Source: Amycolatopsis sp. CA-126428 (GTDB lineage Bacteria > Actinomycetota > Actinomycetes > Mycobacteriales > Pseudonocardiaceae). Taken from it: DNA of 64,000 nucleotides. A program made the translations under genes and the position numbers. The stretch is from assembly GCF_002904335.1 (NCBI RefSeq), contig NZ_PPHF01000157.1, positions 117,909-181,908 of the forward strand, written 5' to 3'. Of the stretch, positions 1-9,270 are shown piece by piece. Below the pieces are notes generated by a model. It searched no databases. It was not told where the DNA came from and saw nothing but the letters and a program-made list of their open reading frames with translations. Within the stretch, counting starts at the first letter, position 1; each line of letters starts with the position of its first letter.

Positions 1-1434
1 TCAAGGCCGGGCAGAAGCTGTAGCCGGGAGCCGGCGGCGGAAGGTCAGCGCCACCAGCACCGTGCAGGCGGCGAACACCGCGGCCGTCGAGAACGCCGCC
101 GTCATGCCGTCGACCGTCAGCTGCGCGCCCGTCGTGCCCGCCGAGCGGGTGACCGAGCCGAACACCGTGACCAGGACGGCCAGCCCGAGCGTGCTGCCGA
201 CCTGCTGCATCGTCTGCAGCACGCCACCCGCGGCGCCCGCGTCTTCGTTCGGCACGGTGGCCATCACGATCACGTTCAGCGGCGCGAACGACAGCCCGCC
301 ACCGAGGCCCATCAGCAGCAGCGGCCCGAGCAACGCCGGGAAGTACGTGCTGTTCGTGGTGAGCAGCGTGAGCCAGCCGACGCCGGTGACCATCAGGAGC
401 GAGCCGGTCACGGCCAGGGGCTTCGGGCCGTAGCGGGGGAGCAGCCGCGGCACGAGCCGGCTCATCGTGAAGATCAGCACCGCCATCGGGAGGAACGCGA
501 ACCCGGTCGCCAGCGCCGCGAAGTGCCGGATGTCCTGCATGAACTGGGTCAGGAAGAAGAACATCGACATCATCGCCATCGGCCCGAGGAAGAAGTTGAC
601 GTAGGCCGCGCTGCGGTTGCGGTCGGCGAACAGCCGCGGCGGGACCAGCGGTGTCCCGGTGCGGGCTTCGATGGCGACGAAGCCGGCGAGCAGCGCCAGG
701 CCGCCGGCGAGCGAGCCGAGCGTCACCGGGTTGCCCCAGCCGTCGGACGCGGCGTGGGTGAAGGCGAACACGAGCGCGCCGACGCCGAGGGTGCCGGTGA
801 TCGCGCCGGGCAGGTCCAGGTGCGCGCGGCGGCGTTCGGGCTCGGCCACGAACCGCGGGGCGAGCAGGGCGATCGCCACGCCGAACGGGACGTTGATGAA
901 CAGCGCGGCGCGCCACGAGATCCACTCGGTGAGCAGGCCGCCGACGATCAGGCCGATCGCGAAGCCGCCGCTGGACATCGCGGAGAACAGCGCCAGCGCC
1001 CGGACCCGGGCCTTGGCCTCGGTGAACGTCGTCGTGACCAGCGCCAGGGTGCTCGGACCCGCCATCGCGGCGCCGACCCCCTGCAGGACGCGGGCGGTGA
1101 TGAGGAGCGCGGCCGAGTCGGCGAGCCCGCCGGCCAGCGAGGCGAGGGTGAACAGCGCGGTGCCCGCGACGAACATCCGCCGCCGGCCGAACAGGTCGCC
1201 CGCCCGGCCGCCGAGCAGCAGCAGGCCGCCGAAGACGAGGCTGTAGGCCGTCATCACCCAGGACAGGCCGGTGGCGGAAAACCCCAGGTCGGACTGGATG
1301 CGCGGGAGCGCGACGTTCATCACCGTCGCGTCGAGGACGAGCATGAGCTGGCAGGTCAGGATGATCGCGAGGACCAGCCCGCTGCGCCGGCCCCGGACCG
1401 GTGCGGGCACGCGGTCGAGTGTCTGGTGCGGCAA
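1..1434 (-). CDS. MFS multidrug exporter, DHA2 (14-TM) type
   Basis: Proton-driven drug efflux pump of the inner membrane. The protein has about 14 hydrophobic segments. The DHA2 motif in the first helix reads LDATVMNVALP, and the loop after helix 2 carries GGRAGDLFGRRRMF (motif A). I place the start at TTG 1434 because GGGGGAG lies 6 nt upstream. A TTG at 1449 is in frame but sits on top of that ribosome site. The gene is divergent from a TetR regulator, with three identical inverted repeats between them, so efflux is probably derepressed by a ligand of that regulator. The stop codon is the first three bases of the window, so the gene is complete. The family is certain; the substrate is unknown. 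Confidence 0.9.
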   Translation of the reverse strand: MPHQTLDRVPAPVRGRRSGLVLAIILTCQLMLVLDATVMNVALPRIQSDLGFSATGLSWVMTAYSLVFGGLLLLGGRAGDLFGRRRMFVAGTALFTLASLAGGLADSAALLITARVLQGVGAAMAGPSTLALVTTTFTEAKARVRALALFSAMSSGGFAIGLIVGGLLTEWISWRAALFINVPFGVAIALLAPRFVAEPERRRAHLDLPGAITGTLGVGALVFAFTHAASDGWGNPVTLGSLAGGLALLAGFVAIEARTGTPLVPPRLFADRNRSAAYVNFFLGPMAMMSMFFFLTQFMQDIRHFAALATGFAFLPMAVLIFTMSRLVPRLLPRYGPKPLAVTGSLLMVTGVGWLTLLTTNSTYFPALLGPLLLMGLGGGLSFAPLNVIVMATVPNEDAGAAGGVLQTMQQVGSTLGLAVLVTVFGSVTRSAGTTGAQLTVDGMTAAFSTAAVFAACTVLVALTFRRRLPATASARP

Positions 1435-1464
1435 GGGATACTCCCCCAAGGAGTAAGAGATGAA

Positions 1465-1547
1465 GCGGAGATGTTCTCCGCTTGGCTGTGATCCGATAAT
1501 ATGGAGAGTGTCTCCGGATGCGCAAGTGAATTCGGAGAATCTCTCCG
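1465..1547. promoter_or_regulatory. Three-copy TetR operator array in the MFS/TetR divergent promoter
   Basis: Three perfect inverted repeats with the core GGAGA-N3-TCTCC lie at 1468-1479 (extended to GCGGAGA/TCTCCGC at 1465-1481), 1503-1515 and 1533-1547. Centres are 36 and 31 bp apart, about three helical turns. An AT-rich GATAATAT (1495-1502) between the first two could serve as a -10 in either direction. The placement between divergent exporter and TetR genes is the classic autoregulated arrangement. The binding assignment is inference. Confidence 0.8.
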
Positions 1548-1569
1548 GTTAAGTGGCGAGGAGGCCGGG

Positions 1570-2133
1570 ATGCCCGAGGCGGGTGAGCGTCCGATGCGCG
1601 CGGACGCGCGGCGCAACTACGAGCGCATCGTCGCGACGGCGAAGGACCTCTTCACCGCGCACGGCGCCGACGTGCCGCTGGACGACGTGGCCAAGAAGGC
1701 CGGCGTCGGCGCGGGCACCCTCTACCGGCACTTCCCGACCCGGGAAAAGCTGTTCGAAGCGGTCTACCGCGACGAGATCACGGTGCTCGCCGACCGCGCG
1801 TTCGTGCTGCACGACGAGCTGCCGCCGTGGGAGGCCCTGGAAGCGTGGCTGCTCGCCCAGGTCACCTGGGTCGTCGAGCGGCACAAGCTGGCGACGATCC
1901 TCAAGGAGTCCATCGATTCCGGCTCGGAAACCTTCCAGTACTGCCAGAAGCGGCTTCGCGAAGCGACCGGCGTGCTCGTCGAAGCGGCGCAGGAGGCCGG
2001 CCTGGTCCGCCCGGACGTCGTCGGGGCGGACGTCCTCCGGCTGGGCCACGGCGCCGGGATGGCCGTGCGCAACTGCAGCCCGGAGGACGGCCGGCGCGTG
2101 CTGAACGTGATCCTGGACGGCCTGCGCGCGTGA
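1570..2133 (+). CDS. TetR-family transcriptional regulator
   Basis: A 187-residue repressor. The N-terminal helix-turn-helix spans about residues 15-60, with the family signature VGAGTLYRHFPTREKLFEAVY. The C-terminal half is an all-helical ligand-binding domain of TetR_C type. An upstream in-frame ATG at 1501 exists, but it lies inside the operator array. The ATG at 1570 has AGGAGG 5-6 nt upstream and is the better start. It probably represses itself and the divergent exporter through the three GGAGA-N3-TCTCC repeats. It converges with the symporter gene, with 18 bp between their stop codons. Confidence 0.9.
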   Translation: MPEAGERPMRADARRNYERIVATAKDLFTAHGADVPLDDVAKKAGVGAGTLYRHFPTREKLFEAVYRDEITVLADRAFVLHDELPPWEALEAWLLAQVTWVVERHKLATILKESIDSGSETFQYCQKRLREATGVLVEAAQEAGLVRPDVVGADVLRLGHGAGMAVRNCSPEDGRRVLNVILDGLRA

Positions 2134-2151
2134 CGCGGGCCGGGCGGGGGA

Positions 2152-3744
2152 TCAGCTCCCGATGCCGGTCATCGAGCGGACCTCCATCTCCGCCTGCTTC
2201 TCCGCGTCCGCCTTCGGCCGGCCCACCAGCGTTCCGACGAACCCGCACAGGAACGAGAACGGGATGGACACCAGGCCGGGGTTCTTCAGCGGGAACCAGG
2301 CGAAGTCGATGCTCCGGAAGATCGAGTCCGGAGCGCCCGAGACCACCGGCGAGAACAGCACCAGCAGCAGGCACGCGATCAGGCCGCCGTACATGCCCCA
2401 GAGCGTGCCGGTGGTGTTGAACCGCTTCCAGAACAACGAGTACAGCAGCGTCGACAGGTTCGCCGAGGCCGCCACCGCGAACGCCAGCGCCACCAGGAAC
2501 GCGACGTTCTGCCCGTTCGCCAGCACGCCGCCGACGATCGCCAGCGCGCCCACCACGATCGCGGTCATCCGCGCCACCCGGACCTCGTCCGCCGGCTCGG
2601 CCTTGCCGCGCTTGAAGATGTTCGCGTAGACGTCGTGGGCGAACGAGGCCGACGCGGTGATCGTCAGCCCGGCCACCACCGCGAGGATCGTCGCGAACGC
2701 CACCGCGGCGATCACGCCCAGCAGCAGCGTCCCGCCGATGTGCAGCGCCAGCAGCGGCGCCGCCGAGTTCTCCCCGCCCGGCGCGCTCTTGATCTCGTCC
2801 GCGCCGACCAGCGCGGCCGCGCCGAAGCCGATCACCAGCGTGCACACGTAGAAGATCAGCATGCACACGGTGGCCCAGACGACCGAGCGGCGCGCCTCGA
2901 AGGAGTTCGGCACCGTGTAGAAGCGCATCAGCAGGTGGGGCAGCGACGACAGGCCGAGCACCAGGGCCAGCGCGAGCGACACGAAGTCGAGCTTGGTGGT
3001 GTTGTCCTTGCCGTAGGAGCCACCGGGTTCCAGGAGGTGCTCGCCCAGCGGGCTCTTCTCGGTCGCGGCTTGCAGCAGGTTCGAGAAGCTGAAGCCGAAC
3101 TTGCCGAACAGGAACACCGCGATCAGCACCACGGCCAGCATCAGCACGCCGGCCTTGATGATCTGCACCCACGTGGTGCCCTTCATCCCGCCGACCAGCA
3201 CGTACAGCACCATGACCAGCCCGACCACGCCGATCACCAGCGCCTGCCCGAGCCGGGTGTGGATGTTGAGCAGCAGGGCGACCAGGCCGCCCGCGCCCGC
3301 CATCTGCGCCAGCATGTAGAACAGCGAGATCACCAGGGTCGACGTCGCCGCCGCGGCCCGCACCGGGCGCTGGTTCATCCGGAAGCTGACGACGTCGCCC
3401 ATCGTGAACCGGCCGGTGTTGCGCAGCAGCTCGGCGATCAGCAGCAGGTCCACCAGCCAGGCGACCAGGAAGCCGATCGAGTAGAGGAAGCCGTCGTAAC
3501 CGTGGACGGCGATCGCGCCCGCGATGCCGAGGAACGACGCCGCCGAGAGGAAGTCCCCGGAGAGGGCGATGCCGTTCTGGCGGCCGGTGAAGGCGCTGCC
3601 CGCGGCGTAGTAGTCCGACGTCGAGGAGGTCCGGCTGCCGGCCCGGTAGACGACGTACAGGGTGATCGCCACGAACAGGGCGAAGACGACGGTGTTGACG
3701 ACCGGGTCGCTGGCGGGCTGCCCGGCCGCGGCGAGCGCGGTCAT
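2152..3744 (-). CDS. Sodium/solute (monocarboxylate or acetate) symporter, SSS family
   Basis: A 530-residue membrane transporter with about 13 hydrophobic segments, of the ActP/MctC type that imports acetate, propionate or pyruvate with Na+ or H+. The early SSS signature is visible as SDYYAAGSAFTGRQNG and GDFLSAASFLGIAG around residues 45-75. The start at 3744 is set by a 4-nt ATGA overlap with the upstream DUF485 gene. An open frame continues further upstream but has no signal for translation. The DUF485 pairing is the same arrangement as yjcH-actP and mctB-mctC. Substrate preference cannot be read from the sequence. Confidence 0.88.
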   Translation of the reverse strand: MTALAAAGQPASDPVVNTVVFALFVAITLYVVYRAGSRTSSTSDYYAAGSAFTGRQNGIALSGDFLSAASFLGIAGAIAVHGYDGFLYSIGFLVAWLVDLLLIAELLRNTGRFTMGDVVSFRMNQRPVRAAAATSTLVISLFYMLAQMAGAGGLVALLLNIHTRLGQALVIGVVGLVMVLYVLVGGMKGTTWVQIIKAGVLMLAVVLIAVFLFGKFGFSFSNLLQAATEKSPLGEHLLEPGGSYGKDNTTKLDFVSLALALVLGLSSLPHLLMRFYTVPNSFEARRSVVWATVCMLIFYVCTLVIGFGAAALVGADEIKSAPGGENSAAPLLALHIGGTLLLGVIAAVAFATILAVVAGLTITASASFAHDVYANIFKRGKAEPADEVRVARMTAIVVGALAIVGGVLANGQNVAFLVALAFAVAASANLSTLLYSLFWKRFNTTGTLWGMYGGLIACLLLVLFSPVVSGAPDSIFRSIDFAWFPLKNPGLVSIPFSFLCGFVGTLVGRPKADAEKQAEMEVRSMTGIGS

Positions 3745-4163
3745 CGGCGCTGGTCTTCCGCCAGGCCCGCCCGCGCCCGCAGGGCGGCGACGCGCGGATC
3801 GAGCCGGCGGCGCGCGTACCGCAGGTAGAGCCAGGTGATCAGCGCGGTGCTGACGAACTGGCCCAGGCCGAGCAGGATGGCGACGTTGACCTGACCGACC
3901 ACCTTGCGGCTCATGAAGTCGTGCGCGTACGCGGCGAGCAGCACGTACGTCATGTACCAGGCGAAGAAGGCGAAGCTCAGCGGGAAGACGAAGCCGCGGA
4001 ACCGGCGGCGCAGCGCGACGAACTCGGGGCTGGCCTGGATCGCGGTGTAGTCGGGGGCCGAGGGGGAGGCGGGCCGGTGGGGTGGGACCCCGGCGGGCAG
4101 GACCGGGATCCGGCTCGTTTCCTCGAGGGCGTTGGCCGGTGTGGGCCGCGCTACGTCGTACAT
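3741..4163 (-). CDS. DUF485 membrane protein, symporter partner
   Basis: A 140-residue protein. The N-terminal 55 residues are cytosolic, followed by two transmembrane helices around residues 65-125 (FPLSFAFFAWYMTYVLLAAY and a second near LGLGQFVSTALITWLYLRY). The loop between the helices contains the typical DUF485 ending HDFMSRKVVGQVN. The ATG at 4163 has GGAGG 4 nt upstream. Its stop overlaps the symporter start (ATGA), so the pair is translationally coupled. DUF485 proteins accompany acetate/monocarboxylate symporters; the exact role is not established. Confidence 0.85.
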   Translation of the reverse strand: MYDVARPTPANALEETSRIPVLPAGVPPHRPASPSAPDYTAIQASPEFVALRRRFRGFVFPLSFAFFAWYMTYVLLAAYAHDFMSRKVVGQVNVAILLGLGQFVSTALITWLYLRYARRRLDPRVAALRARAGLAEDQRR

Positions 4164-5175
4164 GGTGCCTCCGGCAGAGTGCCTCCGTGGCGGCGGGCCC
4201 GGGTGCCTGCGGACAGGGCACCGGGCCGCCCTTGCGGACTGCGAGGGCACATCGTAACTACGCCATCCGGCGGCTGCCGAAGGCGGCCGGACCGTCCGGC
4301 CGGTCCGCGAGCCGGTATTCGTATTCCCGCCCCGGTGTCGAATGGGTGACCGGCCACAACGCGGGTGACAACGCACCGCGGAGAACGTCCGTAATGCCGA
4401 AAACAATTGTGACGGGACGTTGCATTGATGGGAGAGCGCTGCGGCGAACGGGTTAACGGCGCCGGTCGGCTCGCAGGCCTGGTCACGGAAAGTAGCCGTT
4501 TCCCGGGATTGATCCGGCGCGTGGGTGGCCCGCCCGCCGGGTGGGCGGCGAAGAGCCACTGGTCAGCGGCGGGTTTCGAAAGAAATCACCGGGTCGGGGC
4601 CGGGGAACGCGGAACGCCACAACATCGGGCACATCTTGAGCCTTGACCCACCCGTTGGTGGTACGCAGTGTAGATCGACCGAGGGATACTGCTACCCTGC
4701 CTGGGCTAATCGGGTGATGGCCGGATGCGACGGGCCCCCGCGTCCGGTAACCGAAATTCCCTCTTCGGGGGCGGTGAGGCGAAATGTCCTGGCCGGTGTC
4801 CGGTCGCGAAAGCGCTTTTCGCAGGTCAGCGCCCGAGTGGGGAACACAATTGACCGGTACGGCATCGGGGGTACGATTCTTTGGCCCAGCTCACCGCAGC
4901 GATCGATTGGCACCGATAAAGTTGATCTCGATCACCGTGCACAACGCAAGTTGCGACATGCACGTGCATAGTCCCGGGCAGCAGGGTCCCGGGCGCGAGG
5001 CGACGAGGCGGTGCCTGCCCGGCGACGGGCCCGCGGACGGCGGGGCGGCCGGGGACGAGCGAGGGCGCCGGGGAAGCGGCAGGGCGGGGACGGCACGGCC
5101 GTCCGGCGGCCCGTCGCGAGCCGGGACGCCGCGCCGCCGACGCGGATCCATGACGCCGGACAGGGAGTCACTCAC
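4164..5175. other. One-kilobase intergenic region before the conservon
   Basis: I find no convincing gene here on either strand; the open frames have shadow-like composition. It should hold the leftward promoter for the DUF485/symporter pair and the rightward conservon promoter. A possible rightward promoter is TTGACC (4643-4648), 17 nt, CAGTGT (4666-4671). Near the conservon are two perfect palindromes: CGCAA-G-TTGCG at 4945-4955 and ATGCACGTGCAT at 4958-4969. A smaller near-palindrome CGAAAGCGCTTTTCG lies near 4806. A leader transcript or small RNA is possible but unproven. Confidence 0.4.
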
Positions 5176-8100
5176 GTGACCGTTGCAGGAGAAGGTCAGG
5201 TGCCCGTCGGGGAGTTGCTCGGCCGAGCGCCCCGGCGGTCCAAGGGAAAGGCCGTGTGGCGCGCGCTCGTGCAGTGGCGCGACTGGGGCCTGCCCGTCAA
5301 GCTTTCGGCCGTCACGGTCGTGCCGATCGTCCTCGCGCTGGTGCTGGGCATCGCGACGATCGCCGCGCAGGTCGGCCGCTCGGACGAGTACCAGCGGCTC
5401 GACCGGCTCGTCGCGCTCGGCGGCGGCGTGCGCTCGCTCACCACCGCCCTCCAGCAGGAACGCACGGTCACCTCGGCGATGCTGACCGCGGGCACCGTCG
5501 GCGGCACCCCCGAGCTGGCCGCGGCGCGCAAGGCCACCGACGCCGCCACCGGCCCCTTCGCCGCGGAGCAGGCTCGCGCCGCCCAGGCCGAACCCGGCGT
5601 GTCCGGTGCCGCCGGCACGGCCTCCGCGCAGGTCGGCAACCTCGCTTTCCTGCGCCGTCAGGTCGACGGCGGTCAGCTCGACCCCGGCCAGGCCATCACG
5701 GCGTACTCCGCCCTCACCGGGTCGCTGATCAGCCTCGACACCGCGGCCACCGCGGGCGCCGGCGACGGCACCCTCGGCGGCCTGCCCGCCGGGCTGCACG
5801 AACTGCTGGTCGCCGGCGAGCAGGTGTCGCTCAGCCAGGCCCTCGTCTCCTACGGCATCGGCCGCGCGAACCTGACGCCGAGCGAGCTGGCCACCCTGCG
5901 CGCCGCCGAGCTGCGGCTCGCGGACCGGCTCGTCGACTTCCGCTCCGCCGCGGGCGACACGCTGCAGCGCGACTTCGCGGCGATCGCCGAAGGCGCGCAG
6001 GCGCAGAGCCGGGCCCGGATGGTCGAGACGGTGCTGAACGCGCAGAGCGGCGCGGTGGACGACGCGTTCCGCGCGCTGCCGGCCGCGGACTGGACCGCCG
6101 CCTCCGCGGCGATGCGCACGCAGATCGGCTCGATCGCCGACCGGCTCGGCGCGTCGGCGGCGCGGACGGCGGCGGACCTGGTCGACGAGTCCAGCAGCGG
6201 GGCCGGCCTGCTCGCGGTACTGCTGTTCGCCGCGATGGTGCTGGCCGTCGCGGTCGTCTTCCTCATCACCCGCCAGCTGCTGCGCTCGCTGAAGGTGCTG
6301 CGCCGCAGCGCCCTCGACGTCGCCGAGACCGCGCTGCCGGAGGCGGTCCGCAACATCCAGGAGGGCCGCGCGCAGGGCACCGACGTCCGGCCGGTCCCGG
6401 TGCACACCGACGACGAGGTCGGCGAGGTGGCGCGCGCCTTCGACAAGGTGCACCACCAGGCGCTGCGGCTGGCCACCGAGCAGGCCGCGATGCGGACCGG
6501 CTACGGCAGTGTCTTCGTCAACCTCTCGCGGCGCAGCCAGAGCCTGGTGCAGCGGCAGCTGCAGCTGATCGAGCAGCTCGAGCGGGACGAAGAGGACGCC
6601 GACCAGCTGGCGACGCTGTTCCAGCTCGACCACCTCGCCACCCGGATGCGGCGCAACAACGAGAACCTGATGGTGCTGTCGGGCGCCGAGCCGGGCCGCC
6701 GGTCCGGGAAGCCGGTCGGCACCACCGACATGCTCCGCGCCGCGGTGTCGGAGATCGAGCAGTACCAGCGGGTCCAGGTGCAGCCGCCGCCCCCGGCCCG
6801 GATCGTCGGCTACGCCGCGAGCGACCTGATGCGCCTGGTCGCCGAGCTGCTGGACAACGCCGCGGCGTTCTCCGCGCCGGAGACCACGGTGACCGTGGCG
6901 TCCCGGCTGGGCGAGGACGGCTCGCTCCACATCGACATCCTGGACAAGGGCATCGGGATGAACGAGTGCGAGGTCATCGAGGCCAACACCCGGCTGACCG
7001 AGGCCGGGTCGGTCGACCTGGTGACGTCGCGGCGGATGGGCCTGTTCGTCGTCGGCCGGCTGGCCAGCCGGCACCGGATCGGGGTGTCGCTGCACGGCGG
7101 CAAGGACATCGTCGGCGTCCGCGCCACTGTAGTGGTCCCGGCGGAGCTGGTGATGCCGGTGACCGACGGCCCGGCCACCGGCCCGATCGGCGCGCTGCAG
7201 CAGCACCCGGCGAGCCCGGCGGCGGGCAACCAGCTGCCGCGCCGCCCGGTCAACGGCCACACCCGCCCGCGCCCGGTGGTGCCCCCGCAGCCGGCGATGG
7301 GCGAGGAGCGGTGGCCGTCGGCGAGCGACCTGGCCGGGCTGTCCGGCGTGCGCCCGCCGTCGGACCTGGAGATCTCCGGCACGGCGCTGTTCGCCCCGAT
7401 CGAGAAGGACGACGACGTCCCGCCGCAGCGCCCGGCCCTGCCGCAGGTGCCCGCGGTGCTGCCGCTGCCGCAGCCACCGCCGAGGGGCGACGACTTGCCC
7501 GCGGGCAAGGACCTGTTCACGGCCAACGAAACGACGCTCAGCGACTGGTGGCAGGAGGCGACGGCGGGCTCCGAGCCGCCCCCGCCGGCCCCGGCGCCGG
7601 ACCGCTCGGAGACGACGCCGATCTTCGACGAGATGCTGTCGGCGTGGTTCCGCGAGGACAAGCCGGCCGCGGACGAGGAACCGGCCGCTTCGGCGGAGGC
7701 GGCGCCGGAGGAGCGCCGCAGCTGGGACTTCCCGAGCGACGAGAACTTCCGCACGGTCCAGGAGCGGACGAAGGCCGAGCCGACGGCGTTCACCGAGGCG
7801 GGCCTCCCGCGCCGCCGCCGCGGCGAGCAGTTGCTCCCGGGCAGCGCAACTCCCTCCGGCCCGGCGGCGACCCCCAAGCCGGCCCCGACGGGCCCGGACC
7901 TCCCGGTCCGCGACCCGGCCGACGTGCGGGGGCGGCTGAGCAGCTTCCAGCAGGGCGTGACCCGTGGCCGCCGCCAGGCCGCGGCCCAGCGGCCGCGAGG
8001 GGGCCAGCAGCGCGCGACCCAGCCGGCCCCGGCTTCGCCGACGGTGCCGGGATTGGGGACGGCCCAGGACGCGGCGGCGGCCCAGCAGGCAGCGGCGGCC

Positions 8101-9270
8101 CAGCAGGCGGCCGGGCAGGCGGCCGGGCAGGCGGCCGGGCAGGCGGCCGGGCAGGCGGCCGGGCAGGCGGCCGGGCAGAGTTCCGGCCCGGCGCAAGGCA
8201 CACCGGAAGCGGCCGGGCAGGGGAGCGCGGCTCAGCAGGCCGGTTCCCCGGGTGCTGCCGGGCCGGACGCGGGTTCGCCGGAGATGTTCGGGCCGGGCGC
8301 GGCTCAGCGGGCCGATTCGCCGGGTGCTGAAGCCGCAGAGGCCGCGCCGGAGTTGTTCGGGCAGCCGGGCGTGGCTCAGCCGGGTGCTGCCGGGTCGGGC
8401 GCGGGTTCGGCGCAGGCTGTGCCGGAGATGTTCACGCAGCCGGGCGCGGCCCGGCAGGCTGGTTCGCCGGGTGCGGATTCCACCGGGGCCGCCCCGGAGA
8501 TGTTCACGCAGTCCGGAGCTGAGCAGCAGCCGGGCGACGCACCGGCCGCCGCGGCCCGCCAAGCCCCGGCGCCCCCAGCCGGTGCGCAGCCGGAGACCCC
8601 AGAACAGCCCGAGGCCCCCGAGCAGCCTGAGCAGTCCGGCACCCCGGCACAGCCGAAGCTGCAAGGCGACATCTTCGCGGACGGCACCCAGCCGACCCCC
8701 CAGCCGCCCGCCGAAGACTCGCGACCGGCCGCCCCCTCGCCGTCCCCGGACCAAACCGCCCGCCCCCAGCTCCCGCAGCCCAGCCGAGCCACCGCCAAGC
8801 TCCCGCAGCGGCCCTTGCCACAGCCGAGCCGGCCCCGGCCGGGGCCTGACCCCGCCGTCTTCCGGGACTCCGGGCAGCTGCCGGTCGCCAACGGCCGTCC
8901 CGCTGTGCCGCCGTCCTCGCTGCCCAGCCGGAAGGCCCCGGAGACGCCCGCTCCGCGCCGTGAAGAGACCGCCGTCGAGGCCACCGCCGAGTGGAATTTC
9001 GGCACCGACGACGGCTGGCGCGCGGTGCAAGCGGTGTCCCAGTCGACACCGCCCACCTTCACTTCGGCAGGATTGCCCCGGCGCCGTCGCGGGGAGCAGC
9101 TGCTTCCGGGCAGCGCCGGACCGTCCACCGGGGCCTCGGCCCCCCGACCACAACGGGACGCACACGACGTGCGCGGCCGCCTGCGGAGTTTCCAGCAGGG
9201 CATCGAGCGCGGACGCCACCGCACCGCGCAGGCGGCCGAGACCAACCACGAGACCTTGGAGGGTGAATGA
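5176..9270 (+). CDS. cvnA: Conservon sensor CvnA: NIT-domain histidine-kinase-like ATPase with a long C-terminal tail
   Basis: A 1364-residue membrane sensor. Order: TM1 (residues about 35-60); extracytoplasmic nitrate/nitrite-sensing-type helical domain to about 340; TM2 (about 343-365); HAMP-like linker; dimerisation helix with LDHLATRMRRN near 484; ATPase domain with N-box ELLDNAAAF near 556 and DKGIGM near 590; then about 650 residues of Pro/Ala-rich tail. The tail contains two copies of one module: GLPRRRRGEQLLPGS near 876 and 1299, each followed about 30-40 residues later by DVRGRL-SFQQG-RGR. Six QAAG repeats lie between them. The start is GTG 5176 (GGGAG 8 nt upstream); GTG 5200 is a good alternative. 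It overlaps cvnB by ATGA. Conservon kinases signal to a roadblock/GTPase switch; the ligand is unknown. Confidence 0.9.
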   Translation: MTVAGEGQVPVGELLGRAPRRSKGKAVWRALVQWRDWGLPVKLSAVTVVPIVLALVLGIATIAAQVGRSDEYQRLDRLVALGGGVRSLTTALQQERTVTSAMLTAGTVGGTPELAAARKATDAATGPFAAEQARAAQAEPGVSGAAGTASAQVGNLAFLRRQVDGGQLDPGQAITAYSALTGSLISLDTAATAGAGDGTLGGLPAGLHELLVAGEQVSLSQALVSYGIGRANLTPSELATLRAAELRLADRLVDFRSAAGDTLQRDFAAIAEGAQAQSRARMVETVLNAQSGAVDDAFRALPAADWTAASAAMRTQIGSIADRLGASAARTAADLVDESSSGAGLLAVLLFAAMVLAVAVVFLITRQLLRSLKVLRRSALDVAETALPEAVRNIQEGRAQGTDVRPVPVHTDDEVGEVARAFDKVHHQALRLATEQAAMRTGYGSVFVNLSRRSQSLVQRQLQLIEQLERDEEDADQLATLFQLDHLATRMRRNNENLMVLSGAEPGRRSGKPVGTTDMLRAAVSEIEQYQRVQVQPPPPARIVGYAASDLMRLVAELLDNAAAFSAPETTVTVASRLGEDGSLHIDILDKGIGMNECEVIEANTRLTEAGSVDLVTSRRMGLFVVGRLASRHRIGVSLHGGKDIVGVRATVVVPAELVMPVTDGPATGPIGALQQHPASPAAGNQLPRRPVNGHTRPRPVVPPQPAMGEERWPSASDLAGLSGVRPPSDLEISGTALFAPIEKDDDVPPQRPALPQVPAVLPLPQPPPRGDDLPAGKDLFTANETTLSDWWQEATAGSEPPPPAPAPDRSETTPIFDEMLSAWFREDKPAADEEPAASAEAAPEERRSWDFPSDENFRTVQERTKAEPTAFTEAGLPRRRRGEQLLPGSATPSGPAATPKPAPTGPDLPVRDPADVRGRLSSFQQGVTRGRRQAAAQRPRGGQQRATQPAPASPTVPGLGTAQDAAAAQQAAAAQQAAGQAAGQAAGQAAGQAAGQAAGQSSGPAQGTPEAAGQGSAAQQAGSPGAAGPDAGSPEMFGPGAAQRADSPGAEAAEAAPELFGQPGVAQPGAAGSGAGSAQAVPEMFTQPGAARQAGSPGADSTGAAPEMFTQSGAEQQPGDAPAAAARQAPAPPAGAQPETPEQPEAPEQPEQSGTPAQPKLQGDIFADGTQPTPQPPAEDSRPAAPSPSPDQTARPQLPQPSRATAKLPQRPLPQPSRPRPGPDPAVFRDSGQLPVANGRPAVPPSSLPSRKAPETPAPRREETAVEATAEWNFGTDDGWRAVQAVSQSTPPTFTSAGLPRRRRGEQLLPGSAGPSTGASAPRPQRDAHDVRGRLRSFQQGIERGRHRTAQAAETNHETLEGE
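8104..8175 (+). repeat. Six 12-bp tandem repeats inside cvnA
   Basis: The unit CAGGCGGCCGGG occurs six times head to tail without a mismatch and encodes QAAG x6 in the disordered tail of CvnA. The exact identity predicts copy-number variation by slippage. Because the unit is 12 bp, changes stay in frame. Confidence 0.95.

Noticed and set aside
523..1491. Long plus-strand open frame across the MFS gene
   Set aside because: Arg/Gln/Gly-rich antisense shadow without a ribosome site or domain.
4525..4971. 148-codon open frame in the large intergenic region
   Set aside because: No domain, no ribosome site, composition unlike the true genes here; treated as non-coding.
4891..9249. A 1452-codon open frame antisense to cvnA
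   Set aside because: Antisense frame of a GC-rich gene with Arg/Gly/His-rich composition and no recognisable domain; cvnA on the other strand is a clear conservon gene.
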